A DNA stretch of 64,000 nucleotides from Variovorax sp. PAMC26660 (GTDB lineage Bacteria; Pseudomonadota; Gammaproteobacteria; Burkholderiales; Burkholderiaceae_C): the NCBI RefSeq assembly GCF_014302995.1, contig NZ_CP060295.1, forward strand, positions 5,075,501-5,139,500, written 5' to 3'. The notes under the pieces are model-generated. The model did no database searches and was not told where the DNA came from. It saw nothing but the letters and a program-made list of their open reading frames with translations. Each line of letters opens with the position of its first letter. Position 1 is the stretch's first letter. This document shows positions 9,085-17,118 of the stretch, piece after piece. Position numbers and translations under genes: made by a program.

Positions 9085-9888
9085 ATGGCCGCCGTTCTCA
9101 ACGCGCCACCCGCATCCGCGCCCGCTGCACCAGCGATTGCCTGCCGCGACATCGGTGTGCGCTTCTTCACCGAGCGCCGCGACGTCACCGCCATCGGCAG
9201 CCTCGATCTCGACGTGGCGCAGGGCGAGTTCCTGACCTTGCTCGGCCCGTCGGGCTGCGGCAAGTCGACCTTCCTGCGCGTGGTGGCGGACCTGCTGCAG
9301 CCCAGCCGTGGCCGCATCGAGGTGCTGTCGTCCACGCCGCAGGCCGCGCGCAAGAACCGCGACATCGGTTTCGTGTTCCAGGATGCGGCGTTGCTGCCCT
9401 GGCGCACCGCCCTGCAGAACGTGGAGCTGCCGCTGCAGGTCGGCGGTGGTGCCAGCCGCAAGGGCCGCCGTTCGCCGCGGGAACTGCTCGAACTGGTGGG
9501 CCTGAAGGACCGGCTGAATGCCTTCCCGCACGAGATGTCGGGCGGCCAGCGCCAGCGCGTGTCGATTGCCCGCGCGCTCGCCAGCGACCCGAAGATTTTG
9601 CTGATGGACGAGCCCTTCGGTGCGCTCGACGAGATCACGCGCGACCGGCTCAACGAAGAAATCCTGCGCGTGTGGCGCGAGACCGGCGTGACGATTCTCT
9701 TCGTCACCCACAGCATCCACGAGGCCGCCTTCCTGGGCCAGCGCGTGCTGATGCTCGCCGCCAACCCGGGGCGCGTGCGCGAGATCGTGCCGGTCGAGCT
9801 GCCGCGCGAGCGCACGCTGGAGATGCGCGAGACCCCCGAATTCGTTCGCCTCACGAGCCATCTGCGCCGTGTGCTGGAAACCTGCTGA
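9085..9888 (+). CDS. ABC transporter ATP-binding protein, NitT/TauT family
   Basis: A 267-residue nucleotide-binding subunit beginning 4 bases after the binding-protein stop. All motifs are intact: Walker A GPSGCGKST, Q-loop FVFQDAALLPW, signature MSGGQRQRVSIARAL, Walker B ILLMDEPFGALDE and switch His in FVTHSIHEA. The close match to SsuB/TauB-type ATPases supports a high-affinity importer. It should dimerise at the cytoplasmic face of the permease encoded next and hydrolyse ATP to drive uptake. Tight spacing on both sides indicates cotranscription and probable translational coupling. Confidence 0.95.
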   Translation: MAAVLNAPPASAPAAPAIACRDIGVRFFTERRDVTAIGSLDLDVAQGEFLTLLGPSGCGKSTFLRVVADLLQPSRGRIEVLSSTPQAARKNRDIGFVFQDAALLPWRTALQNVELPLQVGGGASRKGRRSPRELLELVGLKDRLNAFPHEMSGGQRQRVSIARALASDPKILLMDEPFGALDEITRDRLNEEILRVWRETGVTILFVTHSIHEAAFLGQRVLMLAANPGRVREIVPVELPRERTLEMRETPEFVRLTSHLRRVLETC

Positions 9889-9898
9889 GGCCGATGCC

Positions 9899-10747
9899 AT
9901 GAACACCCGCTCCCTCGATTCCGCAGTGTCCGGCGCCTTCGCCGCACCGGCCGACCCCGAATACCTCGCATGGGCCGCCGCGCGGCAACGACGCCTGTGG
10001 CGCCGCCGCATATTGCCGGCGCTCGGTATCGGCGGCCTGGTCTTTTTGTGGTGGGCCGTGATCGTCGTGTTCGACGTCAAGCCCTTCATCGCACCCACGC
10101 CCTGGGCCGTGCTGGAGACGCTCTACGCCAAACGCGACGTGCTGCTCGACAACCTGCTGCCCACCGCAATGGAGGCTGCTGGCGGCTTCGTGCTGGGCAA
10201 CCTCGCGGCCATCGCCGTGGCGACGGTCTTCGTGCACAACAAGACGCTGCAGGACATCTTCTTTCCGGTGGTGCTGATGTTCAACGCCGTGCCGCTGGTG
10301 GCCAAGGCCCCGGTGCTGGTGCTCATCATGGGCAACGGCATGGAGCCGAAGATCACCATTGCCGCGCTGGTCTGCTTCTTCCCGACGCTGGTGAACATGG
10401 TGCGCGGGCTGGAGTCGGTCAACCCGCAGGCGATGGAACTGATGCGCGTGCTGTCGGCGAGCAAGACCGAGATCTTCTTTCGGCTGCGCTTGCTGAATGC
10501 GTTGCCCTACCTGTTCTCGGCCCTGCGCATTGCTGCATCGATGTGTGTCATCGGCGCAGTGGTGGGCGAGTGGGTGGGTGCCACGGTGGGCATCGGCGCC
10601 ATGATTCTGCAAGCCACCTTCAACTTCGATTCGCCGCTGCTCTACGCCGCGATCGTCATGAGCGCCACGCTCTCGGGCCTGTTCTTCCTGCTGGTGACGC
10701 TGGCCGAACGCTGGGTCATCCGATGGCAACCGGAAGCTGCGCCGTGA
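9899..10747 (+). CDS. ABC transporter permease, NitT/TauT family
   Basis: A 282-residue inner-membrane permease with about six hydrophobic segments and the cytoplasmic EAA-type loop (MELMRVLSASKTEIFFRLRL region, about residues 180-200) that docks on the ATPase. Start ATG 9899 is preferred; an in-frame start 30 bases upstream would overlap the ATPase gene. Together with the preceding two genes it makes a complete import system. The following gene starts 52 bases later after an AGGAGA ribosome-binding site, so transcription probably continues into the enzymes. Confidence 0.93.
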   Translation: MNTRSLDSAVSGAFAAPADPEYLAWAAARQRRLWRRRILPALGIGGLVFLWWAVIVVFDVKPFIAPTPWAVLETLYAKRDVLLDNLLPTAMEAAGGFVLGNLAAIAVATVFVHNKTLQDIFFPVVLMFNAVPLVAKAPVLVLIMGNGMEPKITIAALVCFFPTLVNMVRGLESVNPQAMELMRVLSASKTEIFFRLRLLNALPYLFSALRIAASMCVIGAVVGEWVGATVGIGAMILQATFNFDSPLLYAAIVMSATLSGLFFLLVTLAERWVIRWQPEAAP

Positions 10748-10799
10748 TCCATCGGGCGCATTTCAAACGCACATCCAAACAATTCAACAGGAGAGTTCT

Positions 10800-12182
10800 A
10801 TGAGCCGTATTGGCGACTGGATGCAGGAGCCCGCGCACGACGTGCGCGTGGCAGCCGAATCGGACGTGGTGGTGGTCGGTGGCGGCCCCGCGGGGCAGGC
10901 CGCGGCCCTGGCCGCCGCGCGCAACGGCGCGAGCGTGACGCTGCTGGAGCGCTACAACCACCTGGGCGGCCTGGCCTCGGGCGGCATGGTGCTGGTGCTG
11001 GACGACATGTGGGACAGCCATCAGCAGGAGATTTCGGTGCGCGGCATCTGCCTCGAAATGATCGAGCGCATGTCGGCACTGGGCCTGGCCGAGTACCCGC
11101 GTCAGCAGGACTGGGGCACGCTGCCCGATTCGGTGCGCCGCTGGAAGCGCTGGGGTACCTACGACTTTCACAGCAAGGAGAAGCCGCATCCCATCTGCTT
11201 TGCCGCCGCCTTCGACCCCGATGCGTGGAAGCGCACCTCGCTCGAAATGGTGCAGCAGGCCGGCATCGAACTGCGGCTGCACTCGTGGTTCTCGCGCACG
11301 CTGGTGGAAGACGGCAAGGTCAAGGGCGTGGTCTGCGAAACCAAGGGCGGCCGCGAAGCCATCCTGGGCAAGGTGGTGATCGACGCCACCGGCGACCTCG
11401 ACGTGGCCGCCTCGGCCGGCGCGCCGCACATCAGCGGCAGCTACATCGTGACGACCGTGTTCCGCCTCGGTGCCGTAGACACGGAAGAAGCCGAGCGCTT
11501 CGAGCGCGAAGAGCCCGTGGCCTGGCAGGCGCTGGACCGCGAGATCAAGCACATGCTCGGCGGCGCCTGGGATGCCTGGTGGCTCAAGACGCCGCTGCCT
11601 GGCGTGGTGTGGTGCAACTGCCCGCACATGCCGGGTCTTGACGGCCTGAAGGTGAGCGACCTCACGCGCGCCGAAGTGCAGGGCCGCGCCACCATCCACA
11701 AGGTGATCGATTTCGTGCGCGCCAGGCTGCCGGGTTTCTCGAAGTGCACGCTGATCGACATGGCGCCGCAGACCGGCATCCGCCAGACCCGCCTGCTCGA
11801 AGGCGCCTATGTGATGACCAAGGAAGACGTGGCGCAGCGCACCCGTTTCGACGACAGCGTGGCGCGCGGGCGCGACTACTACTACCCGTACCGCACGCTG
11901 CTGCCGCGCAGCGTCGAGAACCTGCTGGTGGCCGGCCGCCACTATTCGGCCACCTCGGCTGCGCAGAAGATCTCGCGCGAGATCCCGCCCTGCATGGCGA
12001 TGGGCGAGGCCACCGGCACGGCCGCCGCGCTGGCGTTGAATGCAGGCGTGTCAGTGCGCGATGTCGATGTGGCGAAGCTGCAAAAGACGCTGCGCGCACA
12101 GGGCGCCGACCCGGGCGACCAGAAGGGGCCGAACGCCGACGTGCCCGCCATCGCCCGTTCGTTCGTGAAGGAGGCCGCATGA
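10800..12182 (+). CDS. FAD-dependent oxidoreductase (FAD_oxidored family)
   Basis: A 460-residue flavoprotein. The dinucleotide-binding motif VVVVGGGPAGQAAA is at residues 23-36, followed by the acidic strand end LLERYNHLGG. A second conserved stretch, VIDATGDLDVAASAG, is typical of the FAD_oxidored family (flavoproteins related to heterodisulfide-reductase and succinate-dehydrogenase flavin subunits), and the C-terminus has the usual ENLLVAGRHYSATSAA segment near the flavin. Such enzymes oxidise or reduce an organic acid or its CoA ester; the ferredoxin four genes downstream is a plausible electron partner. The stop overlaps the next start (ATGA at 12179), showing tight coupling to the CoA-transferase. 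The substrate is unknown. Confidence 0.88.
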   Translation: MSRIGDWMQEPAHDVRVAAESDVVVVGGGPAGQAAALAAARNGASVTLLERYNHLGGLASGGMVLVLDDMWDSHQQEISVRGICLEMIERMSALGLAEYPRQQDWGTLPDSVRRWKRWGTYDFHSKEKPHPICFAAAFDPDAWKRTSLEMVQQAGIELRLHSWFSRTLVEDGKVKGVVCETKGGREAILGKVVIDATGDLDVAASAGAPHISGSYIVTTVFRLGAVDTEEAERFEREEPVAWQALDREIKHMLGGAWDAWWLKTPLPGVVWCNCPHMPGLDGLKVSDLTRAEVQGRATIHKVIDFVRARLPGFSKCTLIDMAPQTGIRQTRLLEGAYVMTKEDVAQRTRFDDSVARGRDYYYPYRTLLPRSVENLLVAGRHYSATSAAQKISREIPPCMAMGEATGTAAALALNAGVSVRDVDVAKLQKTLRAQGADPGDQKGPNADVPAIARSFVKEAA

Positions 12183-13345
12183 GCAGCGCCAACGCATTGC
12201 CGCTGGACGGCATCCGCGTGATCGACTTCACGCAGGTCATGATGGGCCCGGTCTGCACGCAGATGCTGGCCGACCACGGCGCCGACGTCATCAAGATCGA
12301 GCGCAAGGGCGCGGGCGACCTGAGCCGTTCGACCTTTGCGCCGGTGGCAGGCAATGACAACCCGATCTTCTGCAGCCTGAACCGCAACAAGCGCAGCGTG
12401 GAAATCGATCTGCGCGATGCGGAGCAGATGGAGCTGGTGAAGGCGCTCATCGCCGGTGCCGACGTGGTCACCAACAACTTCCGCGCCGGCGTGATGGAGC
12501 GGCTGGGCCTGGGTTACGAAGACTGCAAGCGCCTGAACCCGCGCATCATCTACGCGGTGGGCACCGGCTTCGGCGAGACCGGCCCCTACGCCCACAAGGG
12601 CGGGCAGGACGTGCTGGCGCAGGCGCTCACCGGTGTGATGGCGCGCCGCGCCGATGCCTCGGTGCCGGTGTCGATCTACCCGACCGCGCTGGCCGACTAC
12701 ACCGCCGGCATGCACATGGTGCAGGGCATCCTGCTGGCGCTGCTGCAGCGCGAGCGCACGGGTGAAGGCCAGAAGATCGCTGTATCGCTCTACAACTCCA
12801 TGCTCGCGATGCAGATGCAGGAAGCGGCCATGGTGATGATGGAAGACTCCGAAGTGAACTGGGCCGCGATGCCGCTGTCGGGCGTGTTCGACACGCAGAC
12901 CGGGCCGCTGGTGCTGGTGGGCGCGTTCAAGGCGAATCCGCTGCGCGACATCTGCACGGCGCTGGGCATCGATGACCTGTCGCTCGATGCGCGTTTCTCC
13001 AGCATGGCGGTGCAGTTCGCGAACAAGGTGGAACTGCACGCGATCTTCCGCGAGCGCTTTACGAGCAACACGCGCGACCATTGGCTGACGCGGCTCGAAG
13101 AGCAAGACCTGCTTTCGGCCCCCGTGCGCGACATGCGCGAGGCTCTGGTCGATCCGCAGACCCTGCACAACGCGATGATTCTCGAAGGTGATTCTTCGTC
13201 GAGCCGGCCGCTGAAATTCATCGCCAGCCCGATCCAGATGTCGGGCGCCAAGGCCGGCCTGCGGCGTGAGCCGCCCAAGCTGGGGCAGCACACCGAAGAA
13301 GTGCTGGCCGAGGCGCGCGCGCTGATCGAAGAGGCCGATGCATGA
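12179..13345 (+). CDS. CaiB/BaiF-type (family III) CoA-transferase
   Basis: A 388-residue family III CoA-transferase. It starts with LDGIRVIDFTQVMMGP, the standard opening strand of the family, continues with GADVIKIERKGAGD and the SLNRNKRSVEIDL segment that contacts CoA, and has the expected catalytic Asp at about D173 (LADYTAGMHM). Members move CoA between acids through an aspartyl-CoA thioester intermediate, so this protein likely activates the imported acid with a donor such as succinyl- or acetyl-CoA. It overlaps the gene before and the gene after by 4 bases each, so the three enzymes are probably made in stoichiometric amounts. Substrate not identifiable from sequence. Confidence 0.92.
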   Translation: MSSANALPLDGIRVIDFTQVMMGPVCTQMLADHGADVIKIERKGAGDLSRSTFAPVAGNDNPIFCSLNRNKRSVEIDLRDAEQMELVKALIAGADVVTNNFRAGVMERLGLGYEDCKRLNPRIIYAVGTGFGETGPYAHKGGQDVLAQALTGVMARRADASVPVSIYPTALADYTAGMHMVQGILLALLQRERTGEGQKIAVSLYNSMLAMQMQEAAMVMMEDSEVNWAAMPLSGVFDTQTGPLVLVGAFKANPLRDICTALGIDDLSLDARFSSMAVQFANKVELHAIFRERFTSNTRDHWLTRLEEQDLLSAPVRDMREALVDPQTLHNAMILEGDSSSSRPLKFIASPIQMSGAKAGLRREPPKLGQHTEEVLAEARALIEEADA

Positions 13346-14118
13346 GCGTCCTTTATGAAGTCATCGACCACGTCGCCACGGTCACCATCGACCGGCCCGA
13401 GGTGTTGAATGCGGTGGACCTGCCGACCGAGGCTGAACTGCAGCGCATCTGGACCGACATCGAATCGCGCGACGACATCCGCGCGGTGGTGCTCACCGGC
13501 GCGGGCGAACGCTCGTTCTGCGCGGGCGCCGACCTGAAGAACACCTCGAACCTCAAGGGCGTGGAGTACTGGGCCGCAGCGCGCCCCGGTGGCTTCGGCG
13601 GCATCGCATTGCGCGAGACGCTCGACGCGCCGGTGATCGCCCGCGTCAACGGCCTGGCGCTCGGCGGCGGTTTCGAGATGGTGCTGGGCTGCGACATCGT
13701 CGTGGCCTGCGAAGAGGCCAGCTTCGGTCTGCCCGAGCCGCTGGTGGGTCGCCTGCCGCTGGACGGCGGCATGCTGCTGCTGCAACGGCAGATTCCGTAC
13801 CGCCAGGCCATGGGCATGATGCTCACCGGCCAACGCGTGAAGGCGCAGCGCGCGCTGGAGATGGGCCTTGTCAACGAGGTGGTGCCACGCGCCGAACTCG
13901 ACACCGCCGTCCACCGCTGGGTGCAGCAGATGCTGGCCTGCGCGCCGCTCTCGCTCAAGGCCATCAAGCAGGTGGTGCGCCGCACCGGCACGCTCGCGCC
14001 GGCAGAGGCGCACCGCATGCGGTTGCCGGCGCTGGTGGCCGCGCTGCAGTCCGAAGACGCGAACGAAGGCGTGCTGGCGTTCCAGCAGAAGCGCAAGCCG
14101 CAGTGGCTGGGCCGCTAG
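13342..14118 (+). CDS. enoyl-CoA hydratase / isomerase family protein (crotonase)
   Basis: A 258-residue crotonase-fold protein. The first oxyanion-hole segment is present (ERSFCAGADLKN), as is the second (LALGGGFEMVLGCDIVVA), and the position of the first catalytic Glu is conserved (FGLPEPLVG). It should act on the CoA ester made by the CoA-transferase encoded just upstream, by hydration or isomerisation, as one step of a beta-oxidation-like sequence. The 4-base ATGA overlap shows it is translated with the transferase. Exact reaction is uncertain because the family also includes dehalogenases, decarboxylases and hydrolases. Confidence 0.9.
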   Translation: MSVLYEVIDHVATVTIDRPEVLNAVDLPTEAELQRIWTDIESRDDIRAVVLTGAGERSFCAGADLKNTSNLKGVEYWAAARPGGFGGIALRETLDAPVIARVNGLALGGGFEMVLGCDIVVACEEASFGLPEPLVGRLPLDGGMLLLQRQIPYRQAMGMMLTGQRVKAQRALEMGLVNEVVPRAELDTAVHRWVQQMLACAPLSLKAIKQVVRRTGTLAPAEAHRMRLPALVAALQSEDANEGVLAFQQKRKPQWLGR

Positions 14119-14136
14119 GCGCCCGCCCTTCATGCC

Positions 14137-14466
14137 ATGGCCTACGTCATCACCGGCGCCTGCATCGACATCAAGGACGGCGCCTGCGTCAAGTGCTGTC
14201 CGGTCGATTGCATCTACGAAGGCGAGCGCACTCTGTACATTCACCCGGATGAATGCATCGACTGCGGCGTTTGCGTGTCCGCCTGCCCCACGCAGGCCAT
14301 CTACGAAGACCTTCGGCTGCCGCCCGAAATGGAACACTTCGCGGCCATCAACCGCGAGTTCTTCGCGGCCAACGTCAGCGGGCTCGGTTCGCCCGGTGGC
14401 GCCGACGCGAAGCGCATCGCCTGCGACCATCCGGCCATTGCTGCGACGCCGCATATGGCTGGTTGA
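14137..14466 (+). CDS. 7Fe-type ferredoxin (FdxA-like)
   Basis: A 109-residue ferredoxin. Cysteines at 9, 17, 21, 25, 40, 43, 46 and 50 (ECIDCGVCVSACP for the second cluster) match the arrangement of bacterial FdxA proteins that bind one 3Fe-4S and one 4Fe-4S cluster; an extra Cys at 20 is unusual. The C-terminal 50 residues carry no further cysteines. It lies 18 bases after the enoyl-CoA hydratase in the same operon, so it probably serves the FAD oxidoreductase of this operon as electron donor or acceptor rather than being a general housekeeping ferredoxin. The partner assignment is inference from position. Confidence 0.9.
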   Translation: MAYVITGACIDIKDGACVKCCPVDCIYEGERTLYIHPDECIDCGVCVSACPTQAIYEDLRLPPEMEHFAAINREFFAANVSGLGSPGGADAKRIACDHPAIAATPHMAG

Positions 14467-14493
14467 GCAGGTGGCAGAGGGGAGGGCCGGCTG

Positions 14494-15408
14494 ATGCACG
14501 CCAGCATCCTCAAGTACTTCATTGAAGTCGCCAGTTGCGGCTCGGTGCGCAAGGCCTCCGAACGGCTCTATGTTGCGGCCAGCGCCGTCAACCGGCAGAT
14601 CCACAAGCTGGAAGACGAACTGGGTGTGGAGCTGTTCGACCGCATGCCCAACGGCCTGCGGCTCAATGCGGCCGGCGAGCGCCTGCTCAAGCACGCGCAG
14701 GAAACGCTGCATCAATACCAGGTGATGCGCACCGAACTGGATGCGCTCAAGGGCGAGCGCACCGGCCATGTGAAGGTGGCGGCGATGGACTCCTTCTTCG
14801 AGGACCTGCTGCCCTCGGCGGTGGAAGACTTTTTGCAGGTGTTCCCGGCCGTCACGTACACCATCACCGCCGTGCAGCCGATGGATGTGGCGCAGATGGT
14901 GATGTCGGGGCAGGTCGACGTGGGCATGACCTTCGTGAGCCGGCTGCCGGGCGGCGTGGCCGCTGTGGCGCTGGCGAATCTGCCGATCGGCGTGGTGATG
15001 CCGCCTGGCCATCCGCTCGCAAAGCAGGCCAGTGTGTCGCTGAAGGAATGTGCGCGCTATCCCTTCTTACGCTCCAGCTCGCACCCGGTCATCAGTGCGG
15101 CGCTGTCGCCCGAGTTCGCCGCGTTCTGGGACGACATGGAGCCGGCCGCCACCTGCAATTCAACGCCGATGCTCAAGCGGCTGATCATGGCGGGCAAGGG
15201 CATTTCGTGCTTCTCGAAGATCGCCTTCATCGAAGACCTGAAGCGCGGCGACCTGATCTGGCGGCCCTTCGAGCTGCCCGCGCTCGACCAGTTGCAGGTG
15301 GGCATCGTGGTGCCGTCGCAGCGGGTGCTGCCGCATGTCACGCAGAATTTTGTCGGGCGCATGGCGCGGCGGCTGACCCAACTGGAGATCGCTGCCGCTG
15401 CCGTGTGA
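14494..15408 (+). CDS. LysR-family transcriptional regulator
   Basis: A 304-residue LysR-type regulator with an N-terminal winged helix-turn-helix (IEVASCGSVRKASERLYVAA region, residues 11-30, then NRQIHKLEDELGVELFDR) and a C-terminal co-inducer-binding domain. A strong GAGGGGAGGG ribosome-binding site precedes the ATG at 14494. Unusually for the class it is colinear with, and downstream of, the operon it most likely controls instead of divergent from it, so it may be autoregulated with the whole transport and catabolism operon. The inducer is probably the imported acid or its CoA ester, which is inference. Confidence 0.92.
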   Translation: MHASILKYFIEVASCGSVRKASERLYVAASAVNRQIHKLEDELGVELFDRMPNGLRLNAAGERLLKHAQETLHQYQVMRTELDALKGERTGHVKVAAMDSFFEDLLPSAVEDFLQVFPAVTYTITAVQPMDVAQMVMSGQVDVGMTFVSRLPGGVAAVALANLPIGVVMPPGHPLAKQASVSLKECARYPFLRSSSHPVISAALSPEFAAFWDDMEPAATCNSTPMLKRLIMAGKGISCFSKIAFIEDLKRGDLIWRPFELPALDQLQVGIVVPSQRVLPHVTQNFVGRMARRLTQLEIAAAAV

Positions 15409-15433
15409 CCGTGCCGGCGCGAGCGGCTTTGCT

Positions 15434-15847
15434 CTATTCGCCTTCCAGGATGCCGACGGTCCGGCACAGCGCCTCGGTCAGGAGGACGGTGTCGCGGCCG
15501 GCTTTTTGGCTCGAGACCACGAAGGCGTTGCTGTCGTTGAAGAGGCGATAGGCCATGAGCGTCTGCGGGGCCAGTGGCTTGCCCGTCTGCCGTGCCTCTT
15601 CAGCGAGCGCCTGACGGAATGTGAGCAGGCGCGTGTCCGGGTGCTGCTTGCGCGAGGCCTCGAAGACCTCGTGCGGCGTCGCGCGGTTCGTCAGCGATGG
15701 GAAGACTTCGCGCAACTCCGCGAGCGGCACGCAGCCCGATTCGTGGCTCATGATGAACCACGTCGGTTCTGCCGCATGGCTCTCCATCGCATGCGCTGCA
15801 ACGAACAGGGTGGCCAGGGCGACGAAAGTGCGGGATGCTGCGATCAA
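15434..15847 (-). CDS. small exported protein of unknown function
   Basis: A 137-residue protein with a signal peptide (hydrophobic TFVALATLFVAAHA, cleavage near SHA-AEP). The best start appears to be a TTG at 15847, which has a GGAG about ten bases upstream; the next Met lies inside the signal. Two cysteines (in SGCVPL and EALCRT) remain in the mature part and could form a periplasmic disulfide. I do not recognise a family. It is convergent with the LysR gene and divergent from the RpiR-type regulator. The long plus-strand reading frame that opposes it is interpreted as the non-coding upstream extension of the RpiR gene. Confidence 0.6.
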   Translation of the reverse strand: MIAASRTFVALATLFVAAHAMESHAAEPTWFIMSHESGCVPLAELREVFPSLTNRATPHEVFEASRKQHPDTRLLTFRQALAEEARQTGKPLAPQTLMAYRLFNDSNAFVVSSQKAGRDTVLLTEALCRTVGILEGE

Positions 15848-15928
15848 GGCCGGGATCTCCAGGGAAGGGGCGGAAGGCGCATTCTGCTGCGGGCGGGCAT
15901 GGCATCATCGTGCGCCTCTCCCACCCGC

Positions 15929-16771
15929 ATGCCCATGTCCGCAGATTCCTTCGTCCGCCGCGTCCGCAGCCAGCTCGACCAGTTGTCCGCAACCGAGCGG
16001 CAGCTTGCCGATTTCGTGCTGGAGTTTCCGGGCGAGCTGGCCAGCTATGCGGGCAACGAACTGGCGGAGCTGGCGGGGGTGTCGCCATCGACGGTGAGCC
16101 GCTTCATCCGTCGCATCGGCTACGAGAACTACGAAGAGGCCCGGCGCCAGGTTCGCGAGGAAAAGCAGACCGGCTCGCCGCTGTTCCAGAACGCGACCGA
16201 GGCGTCCAAGCGCGGCCGCCTGGTCGCCACGCATTTCCAGCAGTCGCAGGCCAACCTGGCCAGCACCTTCGACCGGCTCAACGACAGGCAGATGGCCGGC
16301 ATCGTCAAGGCGATCATCGGCGCGGGACAGGTGCTGATCTTCGGCAGCCGCAGCAGCCATGCCTTCGCGCTCTACCTGCGCTGGCAGATCGTGCAGGTGG
16401 TGCCGCGCGTCACCGCGATTCCCGGGCCGGGCGAGACGCTGGCCGAACACTTGGTGGGATTGACCGCGCGCGACTGCGTGATCGTTTTCGGCACGCGCCG
16501 CCAGACGCGGCAGATGGACATCCTGCTTGCTGGCGCCAGCAAGGCCGGGGCGAAGATCGTCTACATCAGCGACAAGGCCTCGCCGGATTTCGCCGGTGCC
16601 ACCTGGTCGCTGCAATGTGATTGCCGGGGGCCGGGGCTTCTGGACAATCACACGGCCGTGATGGGCATCTGCGACCTGATCGCCACGATGGTGATCGAGG
16701 CCTCGGGCTCTGCCGGGCGCAAGCGGCTGGCCGCGATTGAACTCGGGCACGAGGAAAACGGCGAGTTCTGA
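15929..16771 (+). CDS. MurR/RpiR-family transcriptional regulator
   Basis: A 280-residue regulator: an N-terminal HTH_6 domain (about residues 1-77, with LSATERQLADFVLEFP and the recognition helix SPSTVSRFIRRIGY) and a C-terminal SIS sugar-isomerase-like domain (about 125-255, with VLIFGSRSSHAFALYL). SIS domains bind phosphosugars or other small phosphorylated or acidic effectors. Start ATG 15929 is chosen by family length; a second ATG two codons later is equally possible. It lies upstream of an MFS-racemase-MFS group, and the 347-base gap between contains a perfect 16-bp palindrome, so it is the likely regulator of that group. Confidence 0.88.
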   Translation: MPMSADSFVRRVRSQLDQLSATERQLADFVLEFPGELASYAGNELAELAGVSPSTVSRFIRRIGYENYEEARRQVREEKQTGSPLFQNATEASKRGRLVATHFQQSQANLASTFDRLNDRQMAGIVKAIIGAGQVLIFGSRSSHAFALYLRWQIVQVVPRVTAIPGPGETLAEHLVGLTARDCVIVFGTRRQTRQMDILLAGASKAGAKIVYISDKASPDFAGATWSLQCDCRGPGLLDNHTAVMGICDLIATMVIEASGSAGRKRLAAIELGHEENGEF

Positions 16772-17118
16772 TCGGCGCGATCCCGGCCGGATCTCGTTGA
16801 AAAAGCGCACGACGACGGTGCGTATCCGCCCGACCAAGGTGCATGCGTACGGGCTGCCGCGCACCGCAGATGCGAAGGGTCCGTGACGGCCTTTCCACGC
16901 TTTCCTCTCTGAACAGTGCCGCGCGGCACCGGGTTTCCGGTCGTTGCGAAAAACCGGGCATGTCACTTGCATGGGGTTGCTCAATTCTGAAATCTAGATT
17001 TCACAAAATCAAACTAGGTGAAATCTATATGTCAGTCCATCGGAGTCGTCGATAGCATCCGAGGCGATTCCAGACAGCACCGAGCAAAGCACTTCATTCC
17101 TTTCCCAAGGGGTTTCCA
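16772..17118 (+). other. intergenic region between the RpiR regulator and the MFS operon
   Basis: A 347-base gap without a credible gene. The last 150 bases become distinctly AT-rich and contain the palindrome and half-site described separately; the first 200 bases show only a short inverted repeat GATCC-CGGCC-GGATC near 16790, too weak to call a terminator. Confidence 0.5.
16988..17026 (+). promoter_or_regulatory. candidate operator: perfect 16-bp palindrome plus a downstream half-site
   Basis: TGAAATCTAGATTTCA at 16988-17003 is a perfect palindrome, and TGAAATCT recurs at 17019-17026, exactly 31 bases after the first copy, about three helical turns. The site lies in an AT-rich stretch 93-131 bases ahead of the MFS start codon. 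RpiR-family regulators bind inverted repeats of this size, and the only regulator gene in the neighbourhood is the RpiR gene just upstream. Binding is inferred, not shown. Confidence 0.6.

Noticed and set aside
12790..15012. A 740-codon minus-strand frame opposite the CoA-transferase, crotonase, ferredoxin and LysR genes.
   Set aside because: It spans four well-supported genes with clear motifs on the other strand and shows no protein motifs itself.
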